From Sordaria brevicollis (Eukaryota; Ascomycota; Sordariomycetes; Sordariales; Sordariaceae), in the NCBI GenBank assembly GCA_033439795.1, contig JAUTDP010000006.1, positions 1,736,001 to 1,800,000 of the forward strand: a DNA stretch of 64,000 nt, in the 5' to 3' direction. The position numbers and the translations under genes are program-made. Shown here piece by piece: positions 34,379-49,400 of the stretch. Within the stretch, counting starts at the first letter, position 1; every line of letters begins with the position of its first letter. Below the pieces are notes generated by a model. The model did not search any database. It worked only from the letters and a program-made list of their open reading frames with translations, and was not told where the DNA came from.

Positions 34379-37300
34379 GAGTAAATGATTTCCGGTGCTG
34401 TGGTTGTTTGTTGTTGTTGTCGGTAGTTGTCGATTGATATTATTCGGTTCCAAGCCCTTGGGATCCAAATAATAGGTGTTGGTGAGGTGAGACCCAAAAC
34501 GCCGCAATTCCAACCAATCCCCGTCGATCACTGCCTCTCCTACACTTTCGGAGTATTTGTTGTCGAGTTTTCTTGGGTTGTTGACAGACACACACGGCTT
34601 ATGTGTGTTGTCCTGTTGTGTGGATAAGGAAAGAGAAGAGAAGGGTTCCTCGTTCTTGGGAAGTGGGATTGAAGGAAAGAAAAGGGAACTGGGTGGCCGG
34701 GGGAGGAGGGCCAGGGGGGTACGGGGTTACGAGTACGGCTGGGAAACCCCAAACTGCAGACTGCCTTGGGTGGGCTTGAGCTGTCCACTGACAGGCTACA
34801 AGCATGCGGGAACAGGGACGGGAGGAGCAGTCAATCCCGGTGGGCTCATGGAGCGGAGAAGCAAAGCACGAATGCCTGTCAAAACGGAACAATGGAACGG
34901 TGGACCGGTGCAATCATGTAGGAATCGATGGCTGCAAAAGCCGCCCAAGTAGGACTAGACCAGATAGACAAAGCAGCCCCTGGCGGTAAAACCACAGTAT
35001 TGCTGCGTATCAGCTGTAAGGTACGGTAACGTATCATGCAATACCATGAATACGCCGCTTTGCTGCGTTTTCGTGCGTCGCCGTACGCGCAGCAATGCGT
35101 TGACTGGTGGCAGACACAGCATGAGTGCATGACTGTGGCACACGTCGTGGGACTGGGTGGTAACCGGGAACCATACCCAGTCGTTTCCTAGCCAAAAACA
35201 GCAGCTGGTCCCCGAGATCCCTCGGTCAGCGCAGGAACAGAGCTTGACTGTGCCGGCACTCGCTCTATCGTTGGAAGGTGGACAGTCTAACAGGATCCAT
35301 ATCATGAAGCCATCCTCCTCCCAGCCTCACGCCAGTGACACCTCTCTGCGCTTGGTCACTGTCGAGACGGAGACACCCAACACACGAGGCCATTCATTCA
35401 TTCCATCTTCACGGGCTGGAAGCAAGGGATGGGTGCAGCGCGCTAGCAGAAATTCGTGACGAGACCGGTATGGCTTTACGCTCTAGCCTCTGGACACTCC
35501 AATGCCAGTCTGTGGGACCCGGGGACAGGCGCCGGCCAAAAAAGCCATCTGGTCCCATTTTGTCCATTTGGATTTTGGGCCGCCCACCGCTTATCAATAG
35601 CGCACGTTTAGCTTCAACCATCGGCTGTCAGTGCTTTTGTCTTGGGTGTCAGAGGGATGCCTGGTCACAGCAATCGAGCCAAGTGGACCGCAACGACGAG
35701 TCTTCATCGCAGCCTTCGACTTCACCATAATTAACTCAATCTCCTGGACATCATGATGCCCAAGGCGGCCAGGAACTGTCAGCTCCCAAAATCCACAACG
35801 GCAACAGTCGAAATGCTTTGGACTGGGCTTTTGATCCATCTGTGGTTCTTGTGGTGTTGCGATCAGTGGTCATGTTGTAACCCCAAGATTCCTGTTGTGG
35901 GTACTGGTTTTACAATGGACTGGGAAGAGCTGTTCCAGCGCAATGGGATTCTCAACGTTGAAAAAAACCCACCGAGGCTCATCAGATGCCTTCATTCGCA
36001 AGTCAAGGTTGCCTTGCGCAACAAAAGACTTTGGGTTGGCCAGAAGTGGGTCTTGTCCCTTCAGGGGAACGGGTAGAAGCGTTTTGGAAACATCGCCAAA
36101 AAGGAAGGCTGGTGTTGACAACAAAAAGCATTTCAAGAGGCGAGGTATAAAAAGGACATCCACGGCCCATCCCGTCGTCGTTTTTGCCCTCTTTGTTCAT
36201 CCCGCCTGGCACAGCAGGGCAACAGAGGCAAAGTCAGCACGCAATCCACAGCGCAGCCTGAGACTCCGTCACTCCGAGTCGGGACGGGACCGCGGCCCAT
36301 TGGAACGTGACCCCGCCAGCACCGGCGGTGGTTGACTGGTTGTTGACCGACTGCCACCATCACCGTTTCAGGAACCCAGGAGCTTGGTTGGGTTCTGACC
36401 ACCGTTCACAAGACGGGGCTGGGAGCTTTCAACCGGGAACAGCGTCAAACACATGCCCAGAGACACGTTCCATTCGACGAAATCCTCTTTGCGGGGCTAT
36501 TATCACGCTGTCCAGGGAACCATGGTTCGAATGGGAAAATCACCCGGAACTCCCAGGATTTCAAGAATGCTCCCCCCTGGCAAAAGACCACCCCTGGCCG
36601 ACTCCTCCCTCTTGTCCAAACAAGCCATCTCCATTGGCCGCATCCTTCCAGGAACGTTGCCGTTCGCTTCCGCCTCTGGGCCTCTCCACTTTCTCTCAGA
36701 GCATCATCCTCCACATCTCCGTAGCGTTGGACGCTACTCTACAGTATGGAAATAATGGAAAAGTACACTCACGCTATCGAAGTCCGTAAAGCCCCTCGTA
36801 ATCCACCGGAATTTCAAAAACGGCCTGATTCTTCCTTGTGAGCCTAGGATTTCTATCACAAAGGGGCTTTTACTCACTGAATTTGCATGATGGGGCGGGA
36901 ATGATGATGATAACCTGGTCTGGTCCACCCATGACAAAAAATCAGCCACAAAGGAAAACAAAAAAAAACAACTTTCCCGGGGGCCTTATGATGGACGACC
37001 GTTGCTCCAATTGTGGGTTGTGGCATTCCGGATTCCGAATTATCGAAAGATTTCCCAGGTTTATCCCTTTCGTAAAGAAAAAGAGGACACAGGAATATCT
37101 TCCATGCCTCGCCTTGCCAGTGCGAGTTTGTGCCTGGGCCTTCGTCCATCGTTATCGATATAACACTCGTCGCTGATAGATCATAGATGGATGGACGTTT
37201 CGTCTACCGCGCGGCACTCAACTCGGAGGTAATGTGGTGTGGTGTAGTGGTCAACGACAACGGTCGGCGACCATACCTCCTACATAGGCCCCCAAAAAGT

Positions 37301-39128
37301 CGGGAACTGCAGACGCCCGTTCTTCTTGAACCGCCAGTGAGCTGCTGTCGCACACTCGTTTCTTCTAAGGCACACGCAGGACCTGCTGCAAGACTCTGTC
37401 TTCGAACCGTAGCGTTGGGGTCCCTTTTTCATGTGTCAAATTGGTTTGGCTACAGGTGAACCGGCCTGCATCTCAATGTTGCAGTTGCCGTATTATGCTC
37501 TCCCCCTTTTCAATCTCACCAGCCTAATCAAGCAAGCCATATTGGCCCGAAAGTGGGTTTCTGTGCATGGTGACTGGCCATGGCCGGACGTTTTGTCTAC
37601 GAGAGGCCCGTCGCCGCGTCGCCCTGAGTTTGGGTAGCCTCAAGCGTTGTACCGTAACGATGCAGGAGGGCCTTTATAAACTAAGGGGTTGGTGTGTGAG
37701 GGATTGAGCAAGAGGCAGCGAAACCACTCAATGCCAGAGGCGTCTTGATTGGTGGTGGGACATTGTGTTCCGAATTACCGGATAAACTCTAAGGCCAATC
37801 CGACCGAACGCCCTCCGTCTCTTCAACACCCGAATTGTTCCACGCGATACGCCCTCGGCACTGCGTATGTATGTACGTTTGTGTACGTGTTTGTACGCTA
37901 CGGCCCGGTGTCATGGAGAAGACGATGATTGTTCAGACAATCGCGCAATATATCACAGAGGTGGGATATTCACTTGCCTTTTGTGCCATGCTTCCAGCAC
38001 TATCACCGCCGACAAGATGAGTGACTAGAAGAGCAGGACTTTATACGATGAACAGACGGAACTCGGAACCGTTCGTGAGACTTACATCCATCGCAAAGCT
38101 CAAGTGGCGGCCGTCGTGCTCCATGAGATAAACCATGTCGCAAATCATGTTTTTCCAGCACACTGGAAGACGACTGTGAGACACCCGCTTCCTACGTGTA
38201 CATCAAGATGATTCGAATCATTGGCTTCGGGCACAATACTTTCATCGGGTGTGAAGGGTTGTGGCTGCCAAATACTGTGTAACGAGGAATATGGTGACCG
38301 ATACCTCTGTTGTTAAGAAAACACATGGATGGAGGAGAGGCGCAACAATCACCAAACACCCGACAACGATGATTCGAAGATTTCTCCGAGATATTCAGCA
38401 CATACGTTTGCTTTTCTCAAACCACCAGTCACTCTTGTCTCCGAGCCTCCGGTCATCATCGCCAGCCATACGGATCATCCCGCATCGAAACCGTCTGGCT
38501 GGGACCGAACGAAACGAACACATCCGAGGGATGATGTTCAGGCTCAGACATGTGGAACCCAAAGACACATCTTACTCAAGACCCAACCCAAGGAGGCGAG
38601 ATATTTCTATTCTTGCCTTTCAAGTTGTCGAGCCGAATACAAGATGTGTCCCTGGCAGTAAGACATCAGTCATGAATAACGAACGAAACAATGATGATTG
38701 AATCTGGCAGCCTGGAAAATAGCAGCTAGATATAAGTCAACTAGCACGGCAATTTCCGCTCCTTGAAGGTTCCAATTCGGAATCCTTATGGAGGTGGTGC
38801 GATATCGTCGGAAATAGCCCACGGATTTATTCTGACTCTGGTCTTATACCTGAAGCTGTGTAATCTCTTGAAGGGCCTCTCTTCATGAGCGACCTGTTAC
38901 AGCATCGCGAGATATCAACAAGCATCTCTGAAGTATTTCATGACTGCTCGCCGGACGGCTTGTGCTCACAATTTCATATTGGAAAGTTCACGATAGAGGA
39001 AACAGTTATTAGCCCCAGCATCACCACCGCCACAATCCGCCCGCCTCAGGGGCTGCACAAAGGGTACCAAGAGGAGTTTTGTAAAAACGGTCAAGCTCCA
39101 TCAGCTTGAAAGCCAGTTAGGGCCGGGT
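34379..39128. other. 4.7-kb intergenic region upstream of the zinc-module gene
   Basis: Contains the promoter of the leftward gene at its left end. The rest shows only motif-free short open frames on both strands, ordinary composition and no tRNA. It ends at the target site of the Copia element. Confidence 0.45.
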
Positions 39129-39317
39129 TGTTAGATTGCACAGTAAAGTAGATATCGTAATTGAGGGTTAAAAATTGATGTGTGTATTTAGAAGAGTTTT
39201 GTAGAACCCGAATTGGGGGTGCCCAAACTATTAGGAAGGTCTGCAGCTAGAATCTAGTAGTTGGGGCGCCTTACGTAAGCCTGTTTCTACTAGTCGAGTT
39301 TACCCTCTAATTTAATA
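39129..39317 (-). repeat. Left-hand LTR of the Copia element (3' LTR relative to its coding strand)
   Basis: 189 bp. It differs from the right-hand LTR by about 20 substitutions, every one a transition, and has lost the terminal TGACA (now TAATA), consistent with RIP acting independently on the two copies. Confidence 0.93.
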
Positions 39318-42300
39318 TACTTCTCTAAATGTAATTTATTTCCTAAAATGGATAAATTTAAAACTATTTATATAAAATTAATTACTCCTCTTTATCTATT
39401 TTTTTAATTTTTAGGTATTTTACCTATTAATACCCTTCTTTATTTTGTATAAAATCTATCCCTATTAACTTCTTGAACTCTTAGTATTTCTTTACGGTTA
39501 ATACTTTAGTTATACCGTTTATGGGCATCTTTAAAATTTCGAAATATTATACTTTAATTATCCTTGTTTATATTTCCTACCTTAATTAATATTAGTAAAT
39601 ATCGATATAGCGGAGTTTAATTATTAATTTTAATGCTTTTACGTCTAGGATTTTAAATATTTAAATATTATTATATTCGAAAATTGGGGTAGGGTTGGAG
39701 AATTTTAATATAAAACCTTTAAATAGCTTTATAATATATAATATTTCTTTAGCGACGTTAGAAAAGGCTATAAATTCTACCTCGGTTATAGAAATGGTTA
39801 TTATTAATTATTTAAAAACTCCCTAATAAATAAATCTATTATATAATTTTATTATAAATCCTTAGGAACTCTTATAATCGATAGAATTATCGGTAAAGGA
39901 GGCGTTAAAAGCGAATTAAAATTTAATATCTCCTTTATAATATAGGGCTAAATTTATAATAGTAAAGAAATAATATAATACTTTATTTACGGCCTTATAA
40001 TATTCTAATCTTAGGTTATAATTATATTTAGTAAATCGATTAGCTATAAAGGTAATATTTAGTTTAATAATAATAGTAGCGTAGAATATAAACCCGATTT
40101 TAATTTAATATCGATAAATAAATTAATTAATAGCCTTATAATCGTAGGGTATTAATTCGATATTATTTATTAGGATCTAAATAGTACGTTTATTATTAGC
40201 GAGCCTATAAATCTTTTAAAAGTATAATTATTAAGATAATTAAATTTTATAAGCCTTACGATTATAAATTACTTTAATACTTAAGAATTATTATAATTCC
40301 TCTCCTCTAATTAAATTATATCGGGATTATAGAATCTTTATATATTACCGGGCAACTTCCTCTTTAGTAGGGTAATAATAAAAAATAATATTATTAATAT
40401 AATAGAAAATTAAAATACCGTCGTTAATTAGAATATAAAGATCTTTAAAAATTATATAGAACTTTAGGGCTTTAAATATCCTTATAAATTCTCGTTATTA
40501 TAATAGTAAGGAACGACGAAGATTATATAATACCTTAAGGATTTTAAATACCTTCTTCTAAATATAATAATTAGGTAATATATATATATAAATCTCTTCG
40601 TCTATTATTACGTTTACAAAGGCGTTAATTACATCCTATTAAATAAACTTAAAATTAAAGCGTAAGGCTATAACTATAAAGGTACGGAAGGACCTTCCTA
40701 CTAGGGTAGAAATATAAATTTCCTACTCTATAATTTTTACTTATTAATCTCTACGTACAATTAAACGAATTTTAACCTTATTAAAGTAGCTATTTTTAAA
40801 GTATTTATAAATATATACTTATATATAATTAAAAATTTACTTACCCTTAACTTTAAGTTCGTCGTAATTTATTTCTACTTAGGTTTTTATTTATTTATAA
40901 CTTTCAAAGTAAATTCGTTCGGTTTATTTAAAGAAATCGCCTAAAGGATATTTATCGAAGTCTTTATAATTATAGGGTATTAGCGGTAATTAATAACGGT
41001 AAAGGCTCTAAAATTTATTAATAGCAATTAGGGATTTAATTATATTTTTAATAATTACCCGTTCTTTATATATAAAGCGCTATAACTTTATTTTAATAAT
41101 TTTCTTCTTATATATTATAGCTATAAATTAATAAAGACGTCTGGCGTTAAATATTACTTTTTAAGGTTCGAAACCTTTTAATAATTCCTTTTTAACGTAT
41201 TTAATATAATTTATAGCGAATACCTTTATAAGAAAGGAAATTAATAATAATATATCTAATAATATTAAATAGTCGTAATTAACGAAGTAATCGATAACTA
41301 TTCGGTCCTCTTTTAAATTTATAATTTTATTAAAGGGGTCTAGAAATAATACGTTAATTTCCACCTCCCGAATAATTATTTCTTCGGCTTATACTTCCTT
41401 AGTAATTATTACCTCCCCTTCTTAAATTGGATTAAAAAAAAGAGAGTTTAGAAGATTGTAAATATTCGTATCTTCTATATTAATACAATTAATTATAAAA
41501 TCGAAGGGAAATTAGTTATTTAATAATTATTCTTTAATAGTATACTTTTTTAATAAAGCGGTAAATTCTTTTAAAATAAACTTTAAAAATTCGGCTTCCT
41601 TCTCTATTTTATTAATAAAGAGGGTACGCTTATTAAAAATAATATTATAAGTATTAATAACCTCGTTAATAATAAGGTTTTAAATTTAATAAATAATTAT
41701 AAAAGTATAATTAATTAAATATCCAATCTACGCCTTAAAGTTCATCTTTTAAAGCCTATTTTATTTATTTTTAGCGGTTATAATTATTATAAATATTTTA
41801 TAATTATAAATTCGAAGGTAGGAAATATTAAATTTATAGGGGGTGATTTTATTATTACTATTATTAATTTTCTTAATAATAGCCGTATAAAATCTTTTAT
41901 AAAGAGATTTTTAATTATAAAGGTATTTAAGGGACCGATTATTAAAATATATTATTATAAAAACGATTTCCGGCTAGAGATCCTTAGGAAAATAAATATT
42001 TAGACTTATAGTACGCGCTTTATTTTTAATTATACCTTCCGAACGTTTTATACCTCCGTTTTATATTTGGGTATATAGGATAGAAAGCTCTATAATTATA
42101 CTATATTACGCTAATAGGTTTAGGAGTAATTATATTTTCGTAATTTCGTTATCGTATTCTAATATTCGTATTATAATATTAAATCGTATTTTGAAAAAAA
42201 TAAAAAAGTTATTTAAATAAGCTACGATTATAGTAACGAATCGATTATAGAGGAAATATTCTTAAATATACCCAGTAAATTTATAAATAATAAGTATAAT

Positions 42301-44560
42301 ATTAATATAATTTCGGTAATTTTCTTTATAATCGAAAAAATCTATAATAAAACGTTCTCTAGCCCTATACCCTCTATTTTTAGGTTTTCGCTTAATTTAT
42401 TACTTAATTTTTACTTGGGTATAAGTATTATATTATTCGGTTTTAAAGTTTTCTTCGTCTTCCTCCTTCTTATTTTTGAATAGGATTTTGGCTCTTAATA
42501 CGTTATAAAAGTAGAATAGTATTTAAAGATTAAAATACTTTAATTTAAAATATTAAGTAAAGGGGTCTTTATAATAATATTTACGGCTTATATAGGAGTT
42601 AATTATATTTTTATAAGTATAGAAATTCGCCCGAGTAAGTAAATAGGGAAGTTTTTTAAATAGAATTTAACGGTAACGGGTTTTAAAATAGTAAAATAAT
42701 AATTAGTTTATATTATAAAGGTAATTATTAAATGGTTTATAATTTTAAAAGAAATTTTATTTGCGTAATAAATATAAGGAGATAAAATTAATTATAAAAT
42801 TAAGGTAGAAAATTATATCGTAGAAATATAATTTCTTAGGCCTATTTTCTCTATTAATAATAAAATTAACCTCCTTATAACTTTAAATTATAATACGTAA
42901 ATCTCTAGCCTATAAATTATTATTATAGGGTATATAATAAAAATTAAAGAAATATATAATTTTATTAAATACGTATAAAGAATTATTAAAATTAAAAAGA
43001 GCGTAATTTTTAAACGGGTAAGTATTAAAACTTCCTTCTCCCGTTTAGAATATTATTTATACTATAACGGTTTTATAAATTTAAATAGGGGTAGGGATAG
43101 GGTTTATAGTAGTATTTTTATTAAAGAATTAATTACTTTAAAATTAATTATTAATATTAAAAATAGGATTTATCAATTATTTAATTATTTCCCTTCTCTA
43201 AACCTCGACTTTCCTTTTAAACTTTAGATCGTTATTAAAATTTTTAACTACCCGAATTTATACTTTAAGGTTAAGCTTCTAATAAAAGTTTAGGGCCTTA
43301 CTAAGAAAGAAATATTAATAGTATTTAATAATATATATACCCTTTTTATAAACTTTATAGCGAAATAACGATAATAAATTTCTACTTTACTTAAAGTTTT
43401 TAATTTACACTACGTACTTCCTTTTATACTAATTATATTAAGGTCTATTAAATTAAGCGTTTTTTATTTTAATATTAATATCCTCTAATTTATTAAAAAT
43501 ATTACCTCTAATTTTAAAAGACGCTCCGCGAATACTTTTATAATTAGATTTAATTTATATAATTACGGGTACCTTATCGTTAAGGCCTTTAATATAGAAA
43601 TTCCCGGATAAAATACGGAAATCGAGAATATTATTAACGATTTATAAACGGTATTAATACAAAGTGCTGGAAATTTAGCCTAATTAAATAGGACGTAAAT
43701 ATTCAATAAGGTCGTAAAATTAGGCAGTAATTAATAGGGATTTAAGGATTACGTAAAATTAAATTCTAATTATAATAATCTCCTAACCGTCGATTTATTT
43801 AATTATTCTTATTTTAGGCTTTATTATAAAGGGTTTACCGATATAATTGTAATAAGCTTTATAGATATTAATAAAAGCTTATTCGAAACGGTATTATAGC
43901 CCTTTAACGAAGGTAAAATATTATTAGAGGAAATCTTCGTTATTTTAAAGATAATTAGACTTATAATTTTAATAAACGGTTTTACATATCTATTTAATAA
44001 ATATAGCGCGGTATTTCGAAAAGGTTTTATATTTTTTAAACTAATAATTAAATATATTAATATCGTAATTATACTTTTATAACCCCGCGATAATAAAGTC
44101 GGTAAATTTAGCGGTAGCGTCGTTAATCTATTCCTTTAAGGATTTTTTAGTAAACTCTACGCCTATAAGGATATTATCGGCGCTATAAGGAGGGATTAGT
44201 ATAATAAGGGTATTATTTTCGAAGTCGTTAAAAATTTCCTTAACTTTTTTAATATAATAGCGGGCGGACGACTTAATAATATAATTTATAATAATTAATT
44301 CTATAAACTTAAAGGGAATTGGCTATACCCCTAATATATAATTAATAAAATTTAAAACTTTAGCGTAAATTATAAATTCGTCGCTTTACTCTTTAAATTT
44401 ATTTATAAAATTTAAATAAACTTATTTAGCGACGATTTCCTTATCGATTAACTGGAATATAATTAATAACGTAGTAGGTTACAATAATAATAGGGATAAT
44501 AATTATAATTAGTATAATTGAAGTTTTCGTAGCGCGGAGATCGCAAATTAGACTATTAAT

Positions 44561-44749
44561 TGTCAAATTGCATAATAAAGTAGATATTATAATTGAGGGT
44601 TAAAAATTGATGTATATATTTAGAAGAGTTCTGTAAAACCCGAGTTGGGGGTGCTTAAACTATTAGGAAGGTCTGCAGCCAGAATCTGGTGGCTGGGGCG
44701 CCTTACGTAAGCCTGTTTCTACTGGTCGAGTCTACCCTCTAATTTGACA
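44561..44749 (-). repeat. Right-hand LTR of the Copia element (5' LTR relative to its coding strand)
   Basis: 189 bp, TGTCAAATTGC...TTTGACA, the better preserved at its outer end. It is followed by the CGGGT target duplication. Confidence 0.93.
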
Positions 44750-46444
44750 CGGGTCTCCTTGTTCCTAGGCACAGTAGAAGTCCGGTAAGAAAGAGCTACG
44801 GATTACGGTTCAGTACCAAAAGCACCGCTTCTCCGTTGAAACTTTCACCGTAATTACTGTTTAGCTCAAGCGCTAAAAGACAATGATCAACTGTTTTGTC
44901 ACGCGCTGCCCGTTCAATCAAGGATCAAGCCACTAAAAAGCAGGTTCGCTGTCCACTGGACTTTTGGGTGCGTCGTTTCTCACAGGGAAGATACGTTCCA
45001 AACTGTCGGGTCTCCAGTCCCTCTTTCTTGTATTTTACCGTTATGTATGTAAGTATCACGGTATCTTTCGCTGCTCTCCGTTTCCGACGGAACCTGCAAA
45101 GAAGTTTTGCTGGCTGTGCTCACTGTCTTTCTTCTCTTACCATCCAGCCCCTCCATTTCCTTTTTTCAACAAGCGTCCCTTTCATTCCGTCACCCCCAAG
45201 AAAGTCTGGATGAGTTCCGTATGGTGATGGTGCAGCGTAGCGGTTTTACGCAACACTGGCAGACCTTCCCAATTGATGATCATCAGCCGGTGTCTCTCGG
45301 ACGGACAATCCTCAGCCCGCCGTTCCTATCAGCAGATGAGAACGGGCGACTATCATTGCAACACCAAAAGAATATCATGATATCGACGACGATAAGCTCG
45401 AAGGCTTTTGCTGTCCAGGCTGTCACATATTACCTCAATGCGACGCGATGCAAAAACAACATTTTTGAACGGAGACCACTACAATCCATCTCACATCTCT
45501 GAGCAACTGGAAACTCATCATCCTCACCACCCTCGTGTATCGCCGTGGCTGTTACTATAGCTAGGGTGGCATGTTGCTCTCCGTATGTACGGAATCCGTG
45601 GAAAAATCCTTTCAATGCTCTGTGAGCTATCACTTTGTTTTACCGGCCCCTCTCTTCTCTCTCGCTCTCACGCCATGCGGTAGTACCATGCCATGCCGAG
45701 GATCTCAACGCCAGTCTACGTACCTAGCCAGCAAGGCCAGTCGCTCGGACAGCGAAAAAAAGAAAAAAGCAACAAAAAATGCAACTTCCGTTCGCGCAGT
45801 AGTAGCACCAGCAGCAGGCATGTTGGCATGACTTCCGAATGGATTACTACCATCCATGGTACGGGGCATACTACTGCGTTCTGGCCTTCCATACATGCCT
45901 CGGAGCAGTGCTAGTTTTACTATCCTGCAATCTGAAATCTTGTCGGGATATCTCAATATGGGAAATGGAACCCGACATGACCTATGGAGGATTGTTGCTG
46001 ACGATTGGATTGATGCAAAACAAAGGGGGATTTTCGGCGCAAAAGCAGAGAAGTTGGAAAAGCCAACGGGAAAAGAGAAGAGGACATTGACCACGGCCAT
46101 ACATCCAGGAATATCGGGTACGGTGAGCGAAAAGCGGTTGGACAAGTAACAACAACTGCAGGAACCCAAAGGTACCGAGCAAACATGAGCTTCCCCTCCC
46201 CTCTCCGACCCAGGAAGAACACGATGTCCTCCAATGGTTTCGTATTGGCACGACTGCCTTTTTCTTCCTGGTTCACGACGGAGTCATGTTGTGTCCGTCC
46301 ATCGGCTTTTGGCTCTGATGGAACCCCCGCCTGCTCTGTTGCGACCCTGGTGTGCCTGGCATCGCGATGGAAGGAAGCTGTCGGTGCTTATGATACTCGT
46401 CGGTTAGGTTGCACAGACCATAGGCCGTGTGGGGCCTACCTTTA
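44750..46444. other. 1.7-kb intergenic island between two transposons
   Basis: Normal composition, not RIP-mutated. No coding sequence is supported: short open frames near 44896-45502 and 45705-46276 lack motifs. The base composition change at both ends is abrupt. Confidence 0.45.
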
Positions 46445-49400
46445 GGGGCCCGCTTCCAGCCAAGCCAACCTCCTCTCCTCGTCCCTCTGAGAGTCGGGAG
46501 TTTTACCTATAACGCGCAAGCTCTATAACGCTCCAAAATCTACACACAATAACAACTCCACCAAATCTTTATTAAATTTTTTATAAATACCCTCATTTTG
46601 TTCGTTTCGTCGAAATTTATCGATTGCATATACTTTTACCATACTTATATTTAATCCAGAGGTTACATCCCGAATAGAGAAGGCGGCTCGTTATTTTCTT
46701 ATAGGTTAAACCGCAACCGTAACCCGATCTACTATATTTCGAATAAAAGCCAATACTAAAGCCAAAAATAAGGGGAGAATTATATATAAAACTATTGGCG
46801 AACTCTTTAACGTTAACGAAGCTATCGTTAAGAAATATATAATATTTATTAAAGATAAAAAACTATTATTAATAAGTATAAATATATATTAATTAACTAC
46901 GTTAATAGAAGAGGAGGATAAAGCTTTTAATATCATAATTTAAATTACTAACTGTAGTTATTTCCCTATAACTAATACCTCCTTAATTAAATTAATTAAT
47001 TAATTAAGGGATTAACGACCAACTCTTCCATCTATTTAATTATATAGATAATAAATAGTTAAATAGAGGAAATAATACCCAAAATTTGAATTTAAAGCGG
47101 CTAATTTTAAAGATATAAAACGTATAAACGTAGAAGGCCAACTAAACTCCTTTAAAAATTAGTTTAAAGAGGTTAAAACTATTTATATTAATTTTAATAT
47201 TAAAGAAGAGAATATTTAGAATATAAATAAATTTCCCTTTTAGGTAGGAAAAATTAAAGGAATTATAAAGGTATTTCTTATTAATTATATCCCCTATATT
47301 ATTTTGGTATAATTTCCTTACTAATTAATATAATAATAAATATTATCGGTAAAAAATAAAATACGTATAAAAAGGGTTATTTTCAATCCCAATAATAAAA
47401 AAAGTCTTATTACTATCGATGTTATATCTACTATAGTAAAAAATATCCTATCCTTCTTAATATTTAAAGTTTAGATTATAATAAAATTTAGACCTATTTT
47501 TTTCACGTTCGATTAACGTTAATTTATATTTAATAAATTTAATAAATAAATATAAAGGAATATATAAGCCAATTATAAAGTTAATTTAAATATAGTAATA
47601 ATTAATATTATAATTAAATATAATAATGTATATTAAACTATATAATAGATTAAATACTTTAATAAATACTCCTTTAAACTCTCCTCCTCCTTCGATAATT
47701 ATATAATTAACGATTAGTTTAATATATTATTAAATTACCTTCCTCCCTTCGAAAAAATAAAAGGCATTACGGTTATATTAATAAAATTACGAATATATAG
47801 GATATTATTTATAAATAGATTTAAAGTATATAAAAACCTTAATATTCTATAATATTATAATACCTTCGATATTATACCTATTATATTACCCTCCTATATT
47901 AATTATATCCTTCAACCCTTAAATATTAATATATATTAGGCGGTAAAAAAGGTTTATTAAAAGGCTTTAGCAGACGAAATTACTAGTAATACTATTATTA
48001 TAAATTATATAATTTTTTTAAATAATTAGAAGAAGGTTAAAGAGGCTGGGTTTACCTGTAATAATATTTATAAAAGGTAGGAGAAGATAAGGCTCTAATT
48101 ATTTAAACCTAATATATAAAACGTTAAATAAATTATTATATAAATTATTAAATTAATACGTTAATTATTATAAATATCCCCCTTAATTAATTACGAAAGT
48201 TTATAAAAGTACGGTAAGAATTATTATTTCTAAAACGCTTTAAAGCTATTACGCCGCGTAAAGTACTTCGTACCCTCGAATTACTAACTATTTAAAAATG
48301 CTTTAATATTGCTAACTTTCCGCTAAAAAGGAGTATTAATAACGTTAAAGTAGCGTTAAAAATCTCTATTAATAATTAATAGATAATATTCGATTAGTAA
48401 AAATTATAATCTCGCTATATCGAGGTAGAAATATAAAAATAAAACCCGCGGCGCTATATTATTATAAAGGATAGAGCGTATACAAAAGAGGTTCTAAATA
48501 TTAAAGTAGCCGTTAAAGCGTTATTCGATATAAAAGAAGGTTTAAAAGAGATTTAGTAAACAAATATAGCCTTTATTAAAAAAGTTACCCTCGAGGATAA
48601 CCCTAATTTTAAATAATAGTTACTACGCAAACCCTAGGGTAAGAAAAAAAAAAGTCCCATTATTAATAAAGCTCCTATCTTTAACGAAAATAGTTTTATA
48701 TTTATTACGAAAGATAATTTAAAATACGAATACGTATTATACGTAAAAAAAGGATAGGATAAAATTAAAAATAAGGGTAATAAGGTTTATTATATTTATT
48801 TTATTAATTTATAGGGATAGGACTTCGATTTCTATATCCTTAAAATAAAGGTATAAAAAGTAATATAATTAAAGTAGGATATAAAGGCATTTTTAGCCAA
48901 TTTCGAAAATGAAGAGGATTAATAATTTAAAGAAATAGGGAAGATTACTCTACTTTTAATATACAAAGATTATATACTTTTTAAAATTTATAGTAAGAAG
49001 AGGGCTAGGAAAATTAGGAAGGGGAATTCCTTTTCGATAGAAATTATTTTAGGTAACGAAGTAAAGGAATTCCCAATTTTATTAAAATACCTTTATCTAA
49101 TTATTAAGAGGGTAATAAAAATAAAACCTTTTTTAGTAGGGCCTTCTTTTATAAGATTAACCGCTTTAATACCTTACCCTCCTCTTTATAAGAAGATTAA
49201 AAAGGTTAAACCCCCTCTTTTTAAAAAAGGGAAGGAGAAGGCTATCGATATAGAATCTAAAGAGGAGGAAGTTACTATAATAATTATAACGGTAGTAAAT
49301 AAGAAATTAGAAGTACTTACTAATTGTATACGGGTTATTATTATTATATTAAATAATTTTAATAATTTTAAAGGTATTAATATAGATAAAGGTAGGGAAT

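Larger units (their letters stand above)
39129..44749 (-). mobile_element. RIP-inactivated Ty1/Copia LTR retrotransposon, 5.6 kb
   Basis: Two direct 189-bp LTRs (39129-39317 and 44561-44749) start TG and, in the right copy, end CA. They are flanked by a perfect 5-bp target duplication CGGGT (39124-39128 and 44750-44754). Internal sequence is A+T-rich with nearly no CpA or TpG and stops in all frames. The minus strand shows a Copia reverse transcriptase in relic form: KFI**DVINAFVN then IIDEEIY (about 40590-40650), VLYNLRRSLLL**REF (about 40490-40545; family form has YGLRRSPLLWQ), and YINN in place of the YVDD active site (about 40385-40415). Coding order on the minus strand places RT toward the left LTR, as in Copia. 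No frame is intact, so the element cannot encode its own movement. Confidence 0.92.

Noticed and set aside
41161..41364. 67-residue minus-strand open frame in the Copia element as a separate gene
   Set aside because: It is a chance-open fragment of the degraded Copia polyprotein on the element's coding strand, not an independent gene.
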